DNA of 64,000 bases from Bryobacterales bacterium (GCA_016721425.1 JADKID010000005.1:372001-436000), one strand, 5' to 3'; positions 17,802 to 26,899 are shown, counted from the first letter of the stretch. Made by a program: numbers and translations. The notes: generated by a model from the letters alone, not told the origin.

Positions 17802-18587
17802 CTACTGCTTGGCCGGTAGAGCCGCCGCGATGGCAGTGGCCGCGGCGGTGCAAGCAGGATGACCCCAACCGTTCGCACTGACGCCCTGGGCCTGGCCGGG
17901 CAGCACAACGATGTCGTAGACAATGTTGTCCGGACGGGATGGGTCTCCAGAGACGCCGCCCGGCAGAAAGTCCAGGTTGAGGCCGTGGCGGGTGCGCCAG
18001 GCGATATTGTGATCGGCGCAGGAGGAATCGCCGCTGACGCCGAGGCCGCCTATCAGAATGCGGCTGGAATTGTACAGCGCGAGGCCGCCGCCAAAGACGT
18101 TAACGCCACCGATTGTGCCGCCAACCATCGGGTCGTTGGCGCGACCGTTGTTCTGCGGATTGCCTTGATAGGCAACGGCGGTGTTGACCGGATTGCTGGC
18201 CTGCAGCCCGAATAGGCTGCCGCCGGGCTGAACCGCACTATATAGATTGGCGGTGGAGAGTACCAATCCCGGCAGGCTGAAGGCGTTGGCTGTATTTGCT
18301 TTCTGCGCCGAGATGACACGACTGCCCGGCCACTGGTCTCCGCGTTCGATGCCGGTGTAGGCGACCGCGCAGACCATGCCATCGCGGTTCACCAGGGTCC
18401 CCCACATGTCCAGATTGAAACCGCCATTCGCCGCGTTTCGGGCGGCAATCAAAGCAGCCTTGAGCTCCGCGTGGGAAGGAAGGTCCTTGCAGTCTGACTT
18501 GCCGTCTTTGTCACCGGCCCAGGCGAAGCTGCAGGCGAGCCCAACGATCGCCAGAGTTCTCGCGACTGAGAGAGAGATTTTCAACAC
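17802..18587 (-). CDS. secreted GlcG/HbpS-like (DUF336) protein
   Basis: A 261-residue protein with a signal peptide (cleavage near residue 24, after SFAWA) and a GlcG/HbpS-like fold: an N-terminal helix (AALIAARNAANGG), VNRDGMVCAVAYTG, SAQKANTANAF and a late GGLGVSGDSSCADHNIAWR segment typical of the family. HbpS binds haem extracellularly; GlcG is encoded with glycolate oxidase. Which applies here is unknown. The start is a TTG at 18587 with GGAGGT 8 bp upstream; the nearer ATG runs straight into a stop. No glycolate or haem genes are adjacent. It has no operon partner, being convergent with the SDR gene and separated by 107 bp from the dienelactone hydrolase gene behind it. Confidence 0.75.
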   Translation of the reverse strand: MLKISLSVARTLAIVGLACSFAWAGDKDGKSDCKDLPSHAELKAALIAARNAANGGFNLDMWGTLVNRDGMVCAVAYTGIERGDQWPGSRVISAQKANTANAFSLPGLVLSTANLYSAVQPGGSLFGLQASNPVNTAVAYQGNPQNNGRANDPMVGGTIGGVNVFGGGLALYNSSRILIGGLGVSGDSSCADHNIAWRTRHGLNLDFLPGGVSGDPSRPDNIVYDIVVLPGQAQGVSANGWGHPACTAAATAIAAALPAKQ

Positions 18588-18694
18588 ATCGCACCTCCGT
18601 GTAGTTCGCCCCAGAGGGCGTTGCGTAAAGCATACACGAAGATCAAGATTGCCGCAAAGTGGTGGGTATTGCGTGGGCGCGGCGGTGCGAGTGG

Positions 18695-19585
18695 CTACCG
18701 CAGGTTCTTGTTGAAGAACTCGAGGGTGCGCTTCCAGGCGAGTTCAGCCGCGGCCTTGTCGTAGCGCGGGGTGGTGTCGTTGTGGAAGCCGTGATTGACG
18801 CCCTCGTAGACGTGGGCGGTATAGGCGACGCTGTTGGCCTTGAGCGCCTCTTCGTAGGCGGGCCAACCGCCGTTGACGCGGGTATCGAGGCCGGCGTAGT
18901 GGAGCAGGAGGGGCGCCTTGATCTTGGCGGCATCGGCGGCGGGCGGTTGTCCGCCGTAGAAGGGGACGGCTGCGGAGAGGTCGCTACCGAGGCGGACAGC
19001 GAGCATATTGGAGACGGCGCCGCCGAAGCAGAAGCCGACGACGCCGATCTTGCCGGAGCAGTCTGGCCGGGCCTTCAGCCAGCGGGCGGCGGCGATGAAG
19101 TCCTCATTCATCTTGGGCCGGTCGACGCTGCCGAAGAGCTTGGAGGCTTGTTCGTCGGTGCCGGGATAGCCGCCGACGCTGGAGAGGCCGTCGGGGGCAT
19201 AGGCGATGAAGTTCTCGGTGCCCAGACGCCGGGCGACGTCCTCGATGTAGGGGTTCAGGCCGCGATTCTCATGCACCACGAGGATGCCGGGCAGCTTGCC
19301 GGCGGCCTTGGCGGGCTTCACGAAGAGGCCCTTGATGCTGCCGTTGCCCTGCGGCGATTCGACGGTGGCGGACTCGGTCCGGATGCGGCTATCGTCCTTG
19401 GGCACCTGCTGGGCCCAGGCGTAGTTGGGCCGCAGGCTCTCCCAGAGAGCAGTGGCCGTGACGCCGCCTACGGCGTATTTCTGCGCGCCGTCGAGGAATG
19501 CGCGGCGGTCAATGTCGCCGTGAACGTACTTGTCGAAGAGATTGAGCAGCTCCTGCGGATAGTCGCTGGCTTTCTTGCGCTCCAT
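18695..19585 (-). CDS. dienelactone hydrolase family protein
   Basis: A 296-residue alpha/beta hydrolase. An N-terminal segment (DRRAFLDGAQKYAVGGVTATAL, about 26-47) resembles a Tat-type leader, so it may be exported. The dienelactone hydrolase triad is visible: C186 in GFCFGG, D234 in AGLDTRVNGG and H265 in NHGFHND, with the VHENRGLNP segment (104-112) near the oxyanion site. Classical members open dienelactone during chloroaromatic degradation, but most family members, including this one without linked catechol genes, act on unknown esters. GGGGG about 9 bp before the ATG is the likely ribosome binding site. It is divergent from matB. Confidence 0.87.
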   Translation of the reverse strand: MERKKASDYPQELLNLFDKYVHGDIDRRAFLDGAQKYAVGGVTATALWESLRPNYAWAQQVPKDDSRIRTESATVESPQGNGSIKGLFVKPAKAAGKLPGILVVHENRGLNPYIEDVARRLGTENFIAYAPDGLSSVGGYPGTDEQASKLFGSVDRPKMNEDFIAAARWLKARPDCSGKIGVVGFCFGGAVSNMLAVRLGSDLSAAVPFYGGQPPAADAAKIKAPLLLHYAGLDTRVNGGWPAYEEALKANSVAYTAHVYEGVNHGFHNDTTPRYDKAAAELAWKRTLEFFNKNLR

Positions 19586-19697
19586 ATGATGAGAGCCCCC
19601 TTGAAGGCAGAGGATAGCATAGTGGCCCGACTGTGGAGGGCATTTTGACGGACCGTCCCGGCGCGGTGTTGTACCATTCCATCTAACTGGAAACTCC

Positions 19698-21167
19698 GTG
19701 ACACTCCCTGAGCTATTTGATCTTTCCCTGGCGGGCGATGCAGATCGACCTGCGCTTGACTGGCAGAACCGGACTTACACATTTGCCGAGATCGGCCGGA
19801 GGGCGGCGCGCATGGCCTCCGTCCTGGAGGGCAAGGGCCTGCTGCCGGGCGACCGTTTGTGCATCTATCTGCCGAACTGTCTGGAGTTCATCGATCTCTT
19901 TCTGGCGGCGACGCGGCTGGGCATCATCTTCGTGCCGGTGAATATCCTTTATCGCGACCGCGAGATCAGGCACATCCTGACGGACGCCGACCCGGCGGCG
20001 ATTGTGACGACTGCGGAGTATGCGGAGCACGTGCCGGCAGGCGTGCCCATCTGGATTGCGGGAGAACTGGGCGAGACGGCGGCGACTGCGCCGCCCAGCG
20101 CGACACGCGTATCGGACCCGGACGCACCGGCGGCCGTTGTCTACACCTCCGGCACGACGGGGGCGTCGAAGGGCGCCATCCTGTCGCACAACGTATTCGG
20201 CGTCAACGCGGTGAATATCGTTTCGTGCTGGCGGATCAAGAGTGAAGACAGGCTGCTGCTGACGCTGCCGCTCTTCCACGTGCACGGGCTCGCCAACGGC
20301 ATCTGCGGCTGGCTGCTTTCGGGCTGCCGGCTGATGTTGACCGAGCGCTTCGATCACACGCAGGCAGCCGGGTGGTTTCTCGATTTCCAGCCGACTGTGT
20401 TTTTTGGCGTGCCGACGATGTACGTGCGCCTGCTGGAGCTAGAGGCGAGCACGGCGGGCGAGATCGGCGAGCGGATGCGGCTGTTTGTGTCGGGCTCGGC
20501 GCCGCTGCCGGCGCAGGTGTTGGAGGAGTTCCGGAGGCTCTACGGGCACACGATTCTGGAGCGCTACGGCATGTCCGAGACGCTGATGAACATCTCCAAC
20601 CCGTACGCGGGGGAGCGGCGGCCGGGCGCCGTGGGGTTGCCTTTGCCGGGCGTCTCGGCGCGTGTGGTGGACGCGGAGTGCCGGCCGGTCCCCGACAATA
20701 CGACGGGGGAGCTATTCCTGCGCGGCTCCAATGTGTTTTCCGGCTACTGGCGCCGCCCGGACGCGACGGAGGCGGCGTTTCACGAAGGCTGGTTCCGCAC
20801 GGGCGACATCGCAGTGCGCTCGCCGGACGGCTATTTCACGTTGCAGGGCCGGCGGAGTGATCTGATCATATCGGGCGGGTTCAACATCTATCCGCGCGAG
20901 ATTGAGGAGTTTCTGGCGGAGTTGCCGGAGGTGGCGGAGGCGGCGGTGGCCTCGGCGCCGGACAAGCGACGCGGGGAAGTGCCGGTGGCGTATGTGGTGG
21001 CGGCGCCGGGCGCGAGCATTGATGCGGCGGCGCTGGAGGCGGCCTGCCGGGCGCACATGGCGTCATTCAAGATCCCGCGCGCGTTTGTGGTGATGGAGAA
21101 GCTGCCGCGCACGGCGCTGGGCAAGATCCAGAAGCACCTACTGCCGCGGTGGCAGCAACCGGAATGA
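19698..21167 (+). CDS. matB: malonyl-CoA synthetase-like acyl-CoA ligase
   Basis: A 489-residue ANL-superfamily adenylating enzyme. The P-loop TSGTTGASKG is at 150-159, the A5 segment YGMSET follows near 295, the TGD motif near 375, the A8 hinge GRRSDLIISGGFNIYP near 394-409, and the catalytic lysine in ALGKIQK near the C-terminus. Overall it resembles MatB (malonate + CoA + ATP to malonyl-CoA) more than long-chain ligases. The call is strengthened because the next gene, overlapping by 4 bp, encodes a MatC-type carrier. A malonyl-CoA decarboxylase (matA) is not adjacent. It starts with GTG. The specificity is inferred from context. Confidence 0.8.
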   Translation: MTLPELFDLSLAGDADRPALDWQNRTYTFAEIGRRAARMASVLEGKGLLPGDRLCIYLPNCLEFIDLFLAATRLGIIFVPVNILYRDREIRHILTDADPAAIVTTAEYAEHVPAGVPIWIAGELGETAATAPPSATRVSDPDAPAAVVYTSGTTGASKGAILSHNVFGVNAVNIVSCWRIKSEDRLLLTLPLFHVHGLANGICGWLLSGCRLMLTERFDHTQAAGWFLDFQPTVFFGVPTMYVRLLELEASTAGEIGERMRLFVSGSAPLPAQVLEEFRRLYGHTILERYGMSETLMNISNPYAGERRPGAVGLPLPGVSARVVDAECRPVPDNTTGELFLRGSNVFSGYWRRPDATEAAFHEGWFRTGDIAVRSPDGYFTLQGRRSDLIISGGFNIYPREIEEFLAELPEVAEAAVASAPDKRRGEVPVAYVVAAPGASIDAAALEAACRAHMASFKIPRAFVVMEKLPRTALGKIQKHLLPRWQQPE

Positions 21168-22252
21168 ACGCCGCCTTTCAACTGCTGCTGACACTCACTG
21201 GCGTCACGCTGCTATTCGGATGTGCGCAGGTCAACGGCACGATGGAGGGCGCCGCGCGGCAATCGCTGCGCCTGTGCCGCGGGCGGGCCTCCCTGCTGCC
21301 GTTGCTGTTCTTCTGTCTGGCCGCTCTGCTGGCGATGGCTGGACCGGGCGCCATTCTCTCTACGGCCCTGGTTGCGCCGTTCGCCATGACGACGGGGGCC
21401 AGCGCGCGGGTCCCGGCGTTTCTGACGGCACTGATGGTGGCCAATGGCGCCAACGCGGGCAATCTCTCACCCTTTTCGACGGTGGGCGTGGTTGTCAACG
21501 GACTGATGTTGCAGGCCGGGCTGGGCGGGCACGAGTATCGTGTCTGGTTTTACAGCGCGGCGGCGACGTGCCTGGTAGCGGGGGCAGCGTGGTTTCTGTT
21601 TGGAGGGCTGACGTTGTTCCGGCGCGGCCGCATTGAGGCGATGCCGGCCCCGCCGCCGATGGAAGCCCGCCACGCCATCACGCTGGGCGTCACTGCGCTG
21701 TGGATTGCGGCGGTGGTGATCTGGCGCGCCCCGCTGGGGTTGGGCGCGATGGGCGCGGCGGCGATACTGTTTCTGTGCCGAGTGGCCTCACCGAAAGACG
21801 CCATCCGCAGAATGCCCTGGAAGATGATTGCACTGGTGGTTGGCATCAGCACGGCCGTATCGATGCTGGAGCGCGCGGGCGGCCTGAGCTGGTTCCAGGA
21901 CATGATCACGCGGGTATCGACGCCGCGCACGGTGCACGCGGTGCTGGCGGCGCTCACGGGCGTGATCTCGGCGTATTCCAGCACATCGGGCGTGGTGCTG
22001 CCGGCGTTCCTGCCGCTGGCGCCCGGGCTGGCCGCGCGGCTGCCCGGCGTGGATGCCTTTGCGCTGTGCATCACGATCAACATCGGCTCGTCGCTGGTGG
22101 ACGTCTCGCCGCTGTCTACGCTGGGCGCGCTGTGCATCGCCGCGGCGCCAGCCAGCGCGGACACGCGGCTGTTGTATCGCAATCTGATGCTGTGGGGCTT
22201 TGCCATGGCGCCAGTTGGAGCGCTGTTATGTTTTCTGCTGTGGAGCCGCTAG
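21164..22252 (+). CDS. matC: MatC-type dicarboxylate/malonate carrier
   Basis: A 362-residue membrane protein with about 10 hydrophobic segments, in two halves: an N-terminal MatC_N-like part (GVTLLFG, then a LMVANGANAGNLSPFSTVG segment) and a second repeat with SSTSGVVLPAFLPLAPGL and NIGSSLVDVSPLSTLGALC. These paired motifs are typical of the ion-transporter/DASS superfamily. The start ATG at 21164 overlaps the matB stop (ATGA), so translation is coupled. With matB it would take up malonate or a similar dicarboxylate and activate it to the CoA ester. It is convergent with the small beta-grasp gene, 4 bp away. Confidence 0.82.
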   Translation: MNAAFQLLLTLTGVTLLFGCAQVNGTMEGAARQSLRLCRGRASLLPLLFFCLAALLAMAGPGAILSTALVAPFAMTTGASARVPAFLTALMVANGANAGNLSPFSTVGVVVNGLMLQAGLGGHEYRVWFYSAAATCLVAGAAWFLFGGLTLFRRGRIEAMPAPPPMEARHAITLGVTALWIAAVVIWRAPLGLGAMGAAAILFLCRVASPKDAIRRMPWKMIALVVGISTAVSMLERAGGLSWFQDMITRVSTPRTVHAVLAALTGVISAYSSTSGVVLPAFLPLAPGLAARLPGVDAFALCITINIGSSLVDVSPLSTLGALCIAAAPASADTRLLYRNLMLWGFAMAPVGALLCFLLWSR

Positions 22253-22256
22253 CCGG

Positions 22257-22553
22257 TTAGCCGCCGGCGATAGCGCCTACCACGAAGAACGGCTCTGTGC
22301 CGTGGGCGACCGCGACCGGCAGCGCGGCGTCGGGCGATTGGTGCGAGAGATCCTCTTCGCAGGCAAAGAACCTGACGAAAGGCCGGCGCTGTTGGGTGAC
22401 ATGATCGCGGATGGTGCCGCGGAGCATAGGGTAGCGGGCCTCCAGCGCGTTGAGCACGGAGCGCTGCGTGACCGGGCTATCCACTTCGAGTTGAACCTCA
22501 GCCGGCACTCCGGCCAGGTGCCGGAGATGGGCCGGCAGGTACACGCGGATCAT
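22257..22553 (-). CDS. ThiS/MoaD-like beta-grasp protein ending in Gly-Gly
   Basis: A 98-residue ubiquitin-like protein. It has the MoaD/ThiS hydrophobic pattern: first strand IRVYLPAHLR, a helix SVLNALEARYPMLRGTIRD, and FVRFFACEEDLS. It ends exactly in a diglycine (AIAGG), the site that is adenylated and loaded with sulfur, or conjugated, in this superfamily. It is not embedded with moaE or thiG. Its start overlaps the stop of the BNR-propeller gene by 4 bp (ATGA), so the two are made together. A MoeB/ThiF-type activating enzyme is encoded about 21 kb away. Role (cofactor sulfur carrier, siderophore/cysteine route, or protein tag) is undetermined. Confidence 0.8.
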   Translation of the reverse strand: MIRVYLPAHLRHLAGVPAEVQLEVDSPVTQRSVLNALEARYPMLRGTIRDHVTQQRRPFVRFFACEEDLSHQSPDAALPVAVAHGTEPFFVVGAIAGG

Positions 22554-23665
22554 GGCAGGGTCTGGACTTCCACGGAGAGCACGGGGGGGAGATCCCGCAC
22601 GATGGGCGCCCAGTGATCACCCGAATCTGCTGAGGCGTAGACCTGGCCGCCGGTGGTGCCGAAATAGATGCCGCAGGAATCGAGCGAATCCACTGCCATG
22701 GCGTCGCGCAACACGTTCACATAGCAGTTGCTCTGCGGCAGCCCGTTTCCGAGCGGCTCCCACTCGTTGCCGCCGGTGCGGCTGCGATAGACGCGCAGTT
22801 GGCCGTCGGGAGGGAAGTGTTCGGAATCGCTCTTGATGGGGACGACGTAGAGGGTTTCGGGTTCATGGGCGTGGACGTCGATGACGAAACCGAAATCGGT
22901 GGGCAGGTTGCCGCTAACCTCATGCCACAAATCGCCGGCGTTATCGCTGCGCATGATGTCCCAATGCTTCTGCATGAAGAGCACGCCGGGGCGTTTAGGG
23001 TGCATGGCGATATGGTGCACGCAGTGGCCGACTTCGGCGTCGGCATCGGGAATGTACTCAGAGCGCAGGCCGCGGTTGATGGGCAGCCAAGTGGCGCCGC
23101 CGTCATCGGTGCGGAACGCGCCCGCGGCGGAGATGGCGATATAGATCCGTGCGGAGTTGCTGGGATCGAGAATGATGGTGTGCAGCCCCATCCCGCCGGC
23201 GCCGGGCTGCCACTGAGAGCCCGACCCGTGGCCGCGCAAACCAGAAAGCTCGTGCCAGGACTTGCCGGCGTCGGTGGAGCGGAAGAGGGCGGCGTCTTCC
23301 ACTCCGGCATACACGGTGTCGGGGTCTGTCAGCGACGGCTCGAGATGCCAGACGCGCTTGAATTCCCAGGGATGGGGCGTGCCGTCGTACCACTGGTGTG
23401 TGCCCGTGACGCCGTCGTAGGCGAATTGATTGTCCACCGGCTCCCACGTCTGGCCACCATCGCCGGAGCGCTGGATCAGTTGCCCGAACCAGCCGCTGGT
23501 TTGCGACGCGTACAGCCGGTTGGGGTCCACCGGCGAACCCTTCGCGTGATAGATCTCCCAGCCCGCGAAGAAGGGGCCGCTGACGTCCCACTTCTCCCGC
23601 TTGCCGTCCGACGATAGAATAAACGCGCCCTTCTTGGTGCCGACCAGCACACGTACCTGGCTCAT
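22550..23665 (-). CDS. BNR/sortilin-type beta-propeller protein, cytoplasmic
   Basis: A 371-residue protein with several Asp-box/BNR repeats (SGDGGQTWEPV, STDAGKSWHEL, TDDGGATWLPI, SDNAGDLWHEV, SADSGDHWAPI), each about 50-70 residues apart, which forms a sialidase/VPS10-like propeller. There is no signal peptide: MSQVRVLVGTKKGAFIL begins directly with a propeller strand, so it is probably cytoplasmic. Annotated relatives are often called exo-alpha-sialidase, but no sialidase catalytic arginine triad is evident, so that name should not be used. It is translationally coupled to the beta-grasp protein downstream. Function is unknown; a scaffold or substrate receptor for the ubiquitin-like partner is only a hypothesis. 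Confidence 0.78.
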   Translation of the reverse strand: MSQVRVLVGTKKGAFILSSDGKREKWDVSGPFFAGWEIYHAKGSPVDPNRLYASQTSGWFGQLIQRSGDGGQTWEPVDNQFAYDGVTGTHQWYDGTPHPWEFKRVWHLEPSLTDPDTVYAGVEDAALFRSTDAGKSWHELSGLRGHGSGSQWQPGAGGMGLHTIILDPSNSARIYIAISAAGAFRTDDGGATWLPINRGLRSEYIPDADAEVGHCVHHIAMHPKRPGVLFMQKHWDIMRSDNAGDLWHEVSGNLPTDFGFVIDVHAHEPETLYVVPIKSDSEHFPPDGQLRVYRSRTGGNEWEPLGNGLPQSNCYVNVLRDAMAVDSLDSCGIYFGTTGGQVYASADSGDHWAPIVRDLPPVLSVEVQTLP

Positions 23666-23865
23666 CCCTCATCCCCTTCATCTGCTGAGTTTCCCAAAAT
23701 GACCATCTCCGCCGCCTGTCGCGCCATCACAACCCGATGGGCGCTTGGACCGCGGATTCCCAGTTGCTTCTTCGTACAATAACGGCGCTTCCCGAATAAT
23801 GCAAGTTTAGCCGGGCGGGCGGCTGAAGTGATATAACACAGGCGTCCCCACGAGGTGACGTCGCG

Positions 23866-25566
23866 ATGGATCCACGCTGGCAGATGTTTGCCTGGGCTGT
23901 GCCATTCTTTCTGGCCGGCGGAGTGGCATTTGCGCTGATCCTGTTGACCTGGCGTTTCCGGAACCAGCAGACGGTTTACCTGTTTCAAATCACGATGCTC
24001 CTGGTAGGCCTGTGGCCTGTCAGCGTCGGCCTGGAACTACTTAGCGTGGACGCGCCGTTCAAATACCGCCTGCTCCAGGGCCGCACATTTATCATGCTGT
24101 TCGCGGGGCTCACTCACTTCCTGTTGTGCCTGGAGATCGCGGGCATCTGGAAGGCACGGAAACAGAAGATCACGATCGTGCTGTTTGGCCTGTGCGTCCT
24201 TGTACTCTCCCTGAACCTGGCGCCGGCGGAGTGGGGCGGGTTTGAGGTGAACCTGCGGCTGGCTCCCACGTTTCCCCACCGCGCGCTGATGGACGACGGC
24301 ACGCTGCGCGTGGCATTCCGGCTGGTGCTCAATGGGCTGCTTCTGGGCGGGCTGGCCGTAGTGGCCACGCGCTGGAGGGAGAGAAACGCCGCGTATCGCT
24401 GGGCCATCCTGGCGCTGCTGGCGGGGCAGTCCACACCCGTCCTGATTGATTTTCTATTCCGGCAGGGGATTTCGCCGTGGGAAGGCATGAACTTTTCATC
24501 GCTGGGTGTGATGGCGTCCGGCACGGCCTGGGCGTGGGTGGTGTGGCGGTGTGGAATTCTGAATCTCCTCCCCCTGGGCCGGGCCGAAATCCTGGACCAA
24601 CTGACCGAACTGCTATTCATCGTAGACAGTGACGGAAGGCTAGCCGACTGCAATCGCAGCGCGCTGCAGAAGTTGGGCGGCCGAAAGCAAGACTGGATTG
24701 GGCTTGGCACCGCATCGCTGCCTGCACCGTGGGACACCGTACTCGATGCCGGCGAGGCCGGGCAAATTCCGATTGCCGAGAGAGTCTTCGATCGCACGCA
24801 TTCCGATGTCTGGAGCCCGACGGGCGCGTTGGCGGGGCGCATCGTGATGCTCCACGATGTGACAGAGACGGTGCGGATGAAGCGGCAGATGCTGGAGTCC
24901 CACCGGATGGAGGTGGTGGGCCGCATGGCTGGCGGCATCGCGCACGAATTCAACAACCTGCTGACGGTGATACTTGGCTATGCCGACGTGCTGAGCCACT
25001 CCGAGGGGTTGGATTCGGGCGCCAGGGTGTGCCTGGACAGTATCCGGCAATCGGGCGAACGAGCTGCCGCCTTGACGCAGCAACTGCTCTCGTTCAGCCA
25101 GAAGCAGCGCCTGCAGCCGGTGCGGCTGGACGTAAACGCGGTGGTGGAAGGAATGGCCGCGATGTTGCGGCAGGCGGTAGGAGAGAAGGTGGCGATCAGC
25201 TTCGACCTGAAGCCGGAACTGGGCGCGGTAAAGGTGGACAGGTCGCAGTTGGAGCATGTGCTGCTGGAGGTGGCCTCCAATGCCCGGGATGCGATGAGGG
25301 ATGGGGGATCACTGACGATCCGAACGCGTGGGAGTGGAGACGGCCGGGTGTGCATTGAAGTGGAGGACAACGGCCCCGGCGTGGACGAGAAGATCCGGGA
25401 CCAGGTTTTTGAGCCCTTCTTCACCACCGGCCACCCCAGTCAACGGTCCGGCCTGGGGCTCTCGATGGTACACGGGTTCGTGACGCAGACGGGCGGGTCC
25501 ATTGCGATGGAAAAAGGCCAACAGGGCGGGGCGCTGGTGCGGATGGAGTTCCCATGCTCCACCTAG
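23866..25566 (+). CDS. membrane-bound PAS histidine kinase (hybrid partner absent)
   Basis: A 566-residue sensor kinase. Residues 5-235 have seven hydrophobic segments, resembling the 7TM histidine-kinase N-terminal module. Residues 242-335 form a PAS-like domain (LLFIVDSDGRLADCN). The HisKA domain follows, with phosphorylated H360 in GGIAHEFNN, then the HATPase domain with N-box SNARDAM, G1 DNGPGVD and a GLGLSMVHGF G2-type segment. The HEFNN form of the H-box is typical of NtrB-like/hybrid kinases. No receiver domain is fused and no response regulator gene is adjacent, so it is an orphan kinase. GAGGTG about 10 bp before the ATG is a good ribosome binding site. Confidence 0.9.
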   Translation: MDPRWQMFAWAVPFFLAGGVAFALILLTWRFRNQQTVYLFQITMLLVGLWPVSVGLELLSVDAPFKYRLLQGRTFIMLFAGLTHFLLCLEIAGIWKARKQKITIVLFGLCVLVLSLNLAPAEWGGFEVNLRLAPTFPHRALMDDGTLRVAFRLVLNGLLLGGLAVVATRWRERNAAYRWAILALLAGQSTPVLIDFLFRQGISPWEGMNFSSLGVMASGTAWAWVVWRCGILNLLPLGRAEILDQLTELLFIVDSDGRLADCNRSALQKLGGRKQDWIGLGTASLPAPWDTVLDAGEAGQIPIAERVFDRTHSDVWSPTGALAGRIVMLHDVTETVRMKRQMLESHRMEVVGRMAGGIAHEFNNLLTVILGYADVLSHSEGLDSGARVCLDSIRQSGERAAALTQQLLSFSQKQRLQPVRLDVNAVVEGMAAMLRQAVGEKVAISFDLKPELGAVKVDRSQLEHVLLEVASNARDAMRDGGSLTIRTRGSGDGRVCIEVEDNGPGVDEKIRDQVFEPFFTTGHPSQRSGLGLSMVHGFVTQTGGSIAMEKGQQGGALVRMEFPCST

Positions 25567-25656
25567 GCGGCCGGCACGCCCGGTGGCGCGGATAGGGTCT
25601 TCCCCTCACTGACACAGACAGCGTTTCGATCTACAATCCTGCCAGGAGGTTCTCCA

Positions 25657-26145
25657 ATGCGCCTGCTGTTTGGTCTCTCCGTGATTGTGCTGCTGCCCGC
25701 CTCGGGCCTGTGCCAGACAATGGTGGAAAGCGCGATCCTGTCCGGCTCCGTGGCGGCCAGCGCCTCGGGTGGGGCAGCGGCCACGGGCAACGCGCTCTCC
25801 AAGGCGTTGGGCAACATCGACTCGACCCTCGCCCGTGCCGCTGGAGGGCCCGCCACGGCCCTGGTGCGCGAGCGGCGGCCCACAGCCACCCCTCCGCTCC
25901 CCAAGCCGCCCCAGGCCGCCTTTGAGGGCATTGCAGCCGGCACCAGCCGCACAGATCTGATCGCCAAGGCGGGCAAGCCGCAGTTCTCCATCGCCAGTTC
26001 TGACGGAGAGATTCTGCGCTACACCACGAGGGAGGGCGGGTCTATCCGCATCAGCATTGAGGACGGCAAGGTGGCCACCGTGGAGCAGACTCCGCCCAAG
26101 CCGGCGGCTACTCCGGCGCCCACGTCAGCAGACCCCGCGAAATAA
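25657..26145 (+). CDS. small exported protein of unknown function, BamE/OmlA-like C-terminus
   Basis: A 162-residue protein with a clear signal peptide (cleavage near ASGLCQ, about residue 20), an Ala/Gly/Ser-rich stretch, a proline-rich linker (about 76-88), then a small alpha/beta unit: GIAAGTSRTDLIAKAGKP followed by two strands. This last unit resembles the SmpA/OmlA (BamE) fold in its helix-then-strands pattern (GTSR...GKP), but there is no lipobox. It ends in a proline/alanine tail. AGGAGG before the ATG supports real translation. The 3' end overlaps the convergent mscS gene by 38 bp. Function unknown. Confidence 0.7.
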   Translation: MRLLFGLSVIVLLPASGLCQTMVESAILSGSVAASASGGAAATGNALSKALGNIDSTLARAAGGPATALVRERRPTATPPLPKPPQAAFEGIAAGTSRTDLIAKAGKPQFSIASSDGEILRYTTREGGSIRISIEDGKVATVEQTPPKPAATPAPTSADPAK

Positions 26146-26887
26146 ACTCCCGTTTGGCGCGCCGGGTGATGTCTGACATCATGGCCGGCTCATAGCGGTG
26201 GTCGTAGACATACGCTTTGATTTTGAGCGTCATGTATGGCGACTCGGTGTAGCAATCGGCCAAGGCGACCACCATGCGCCGGCCGAGGTGCGTATAGGGG
26301 CACGCCACGGCGATCTCCCTGCCGATCCGCAGGACCAGATCCGGATCAACGCCGGGCGGCAGGAAAACCTCCGTCACCACCAGGCACTCCGGAACTCCAG
26401 CGTTGGCGTTGAAGGTGAAATTGCCTAGGACTTCGGAGTTGGGCACGGTGACGAGCGTGTCATCGGGAGTCATGATCTTGGTGCTGCGCAGCCCGATCTG
26501 CTCGATCTCGCCGTAGGCGGCGCCGACCTTGACGCGATCCCCGATCTGATACGGCCGGTCTGTCACGATCACGAGTCCGCCGATGAGATTCTTGACGAGA
26601 TCCTGGGCGCCGAGAGCGATGGCGATGGCGATGGACCCCAGTGCCGCCAGAAACGCATCCTGGGTGGGCGCCAGAGTCTGAGCCGACCACAGCAAAGCGC
26701 CAAACCAGATGAGTATGCGCAGAGGCGGCTCCACCTGGCGGGCCAGAAAGCGCATCCGGGGATTCCTCTGAGCCAGACCATCGAAGAGGGTTCGCGCCCA
26801 CTTCAACAGCAACCACGTCAATCCCAGGAGCAGAGCGACAAACAGCAACCGGCCCGACGTCACCTGCATGAGCACTTTGGTTTCCAC
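26108..26887 (-). CDS. small MscS-family mechanosensitive channel
   Basis: A 259-residue channel protein. There is one hydrophobic helix at about 13-34, a second at about 54-70, and the pore-lining helix region at about 80-103, followed by NLIGGLVIVTDRPYQIGDRVKV, the signature start of the MscS beta domain. The sequence SNSEVLGNFTFN-like part (VPNSEVLGNF, about 148-157) and the alpha/beta C-terminal domain complete a compact MscS. It starts 12 bp after the ATPase gene and is almost certainly in one transcript with it. MscS proteins normally release solutes on osmotic downshock; the pairing with a large signalling-type ATPase suggests a gated or effector role instead, which is inference. Confidence 0.88.
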   Translation of the reverse strand: METKVLMQVTSGRLLFVALLLGLTWLLLKWARTLFDGLAQRNPRMRFLARQVEPPLRILIWFGALLWSAQTLAPTQDAFLAALGSIAIAIALGAQDLVKNLIGGLVIVTDRPYQIGDRVKVGAAYGEIEQIGLRSTKIMTPDDTLVTVPNSEVLGNFTFNANAGVPECLVVTEVFLPPGVDPDLVLRIGREIAVACPYTHLGRRMVVALADCYTESPYMTLKIKAYVYDHRYEPAMMSDITRRAKREFISRGLLTWAPE

Positions 26888-26899
26888 GAGATATTCTCC

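Noticed and set aside
22550..23665. Exo-alpha-sialidase activity for the BNR-repeat protein
   Set aside because: Asp-box repeats are present, but no catalytic arginine triad or signal peptide could be found.
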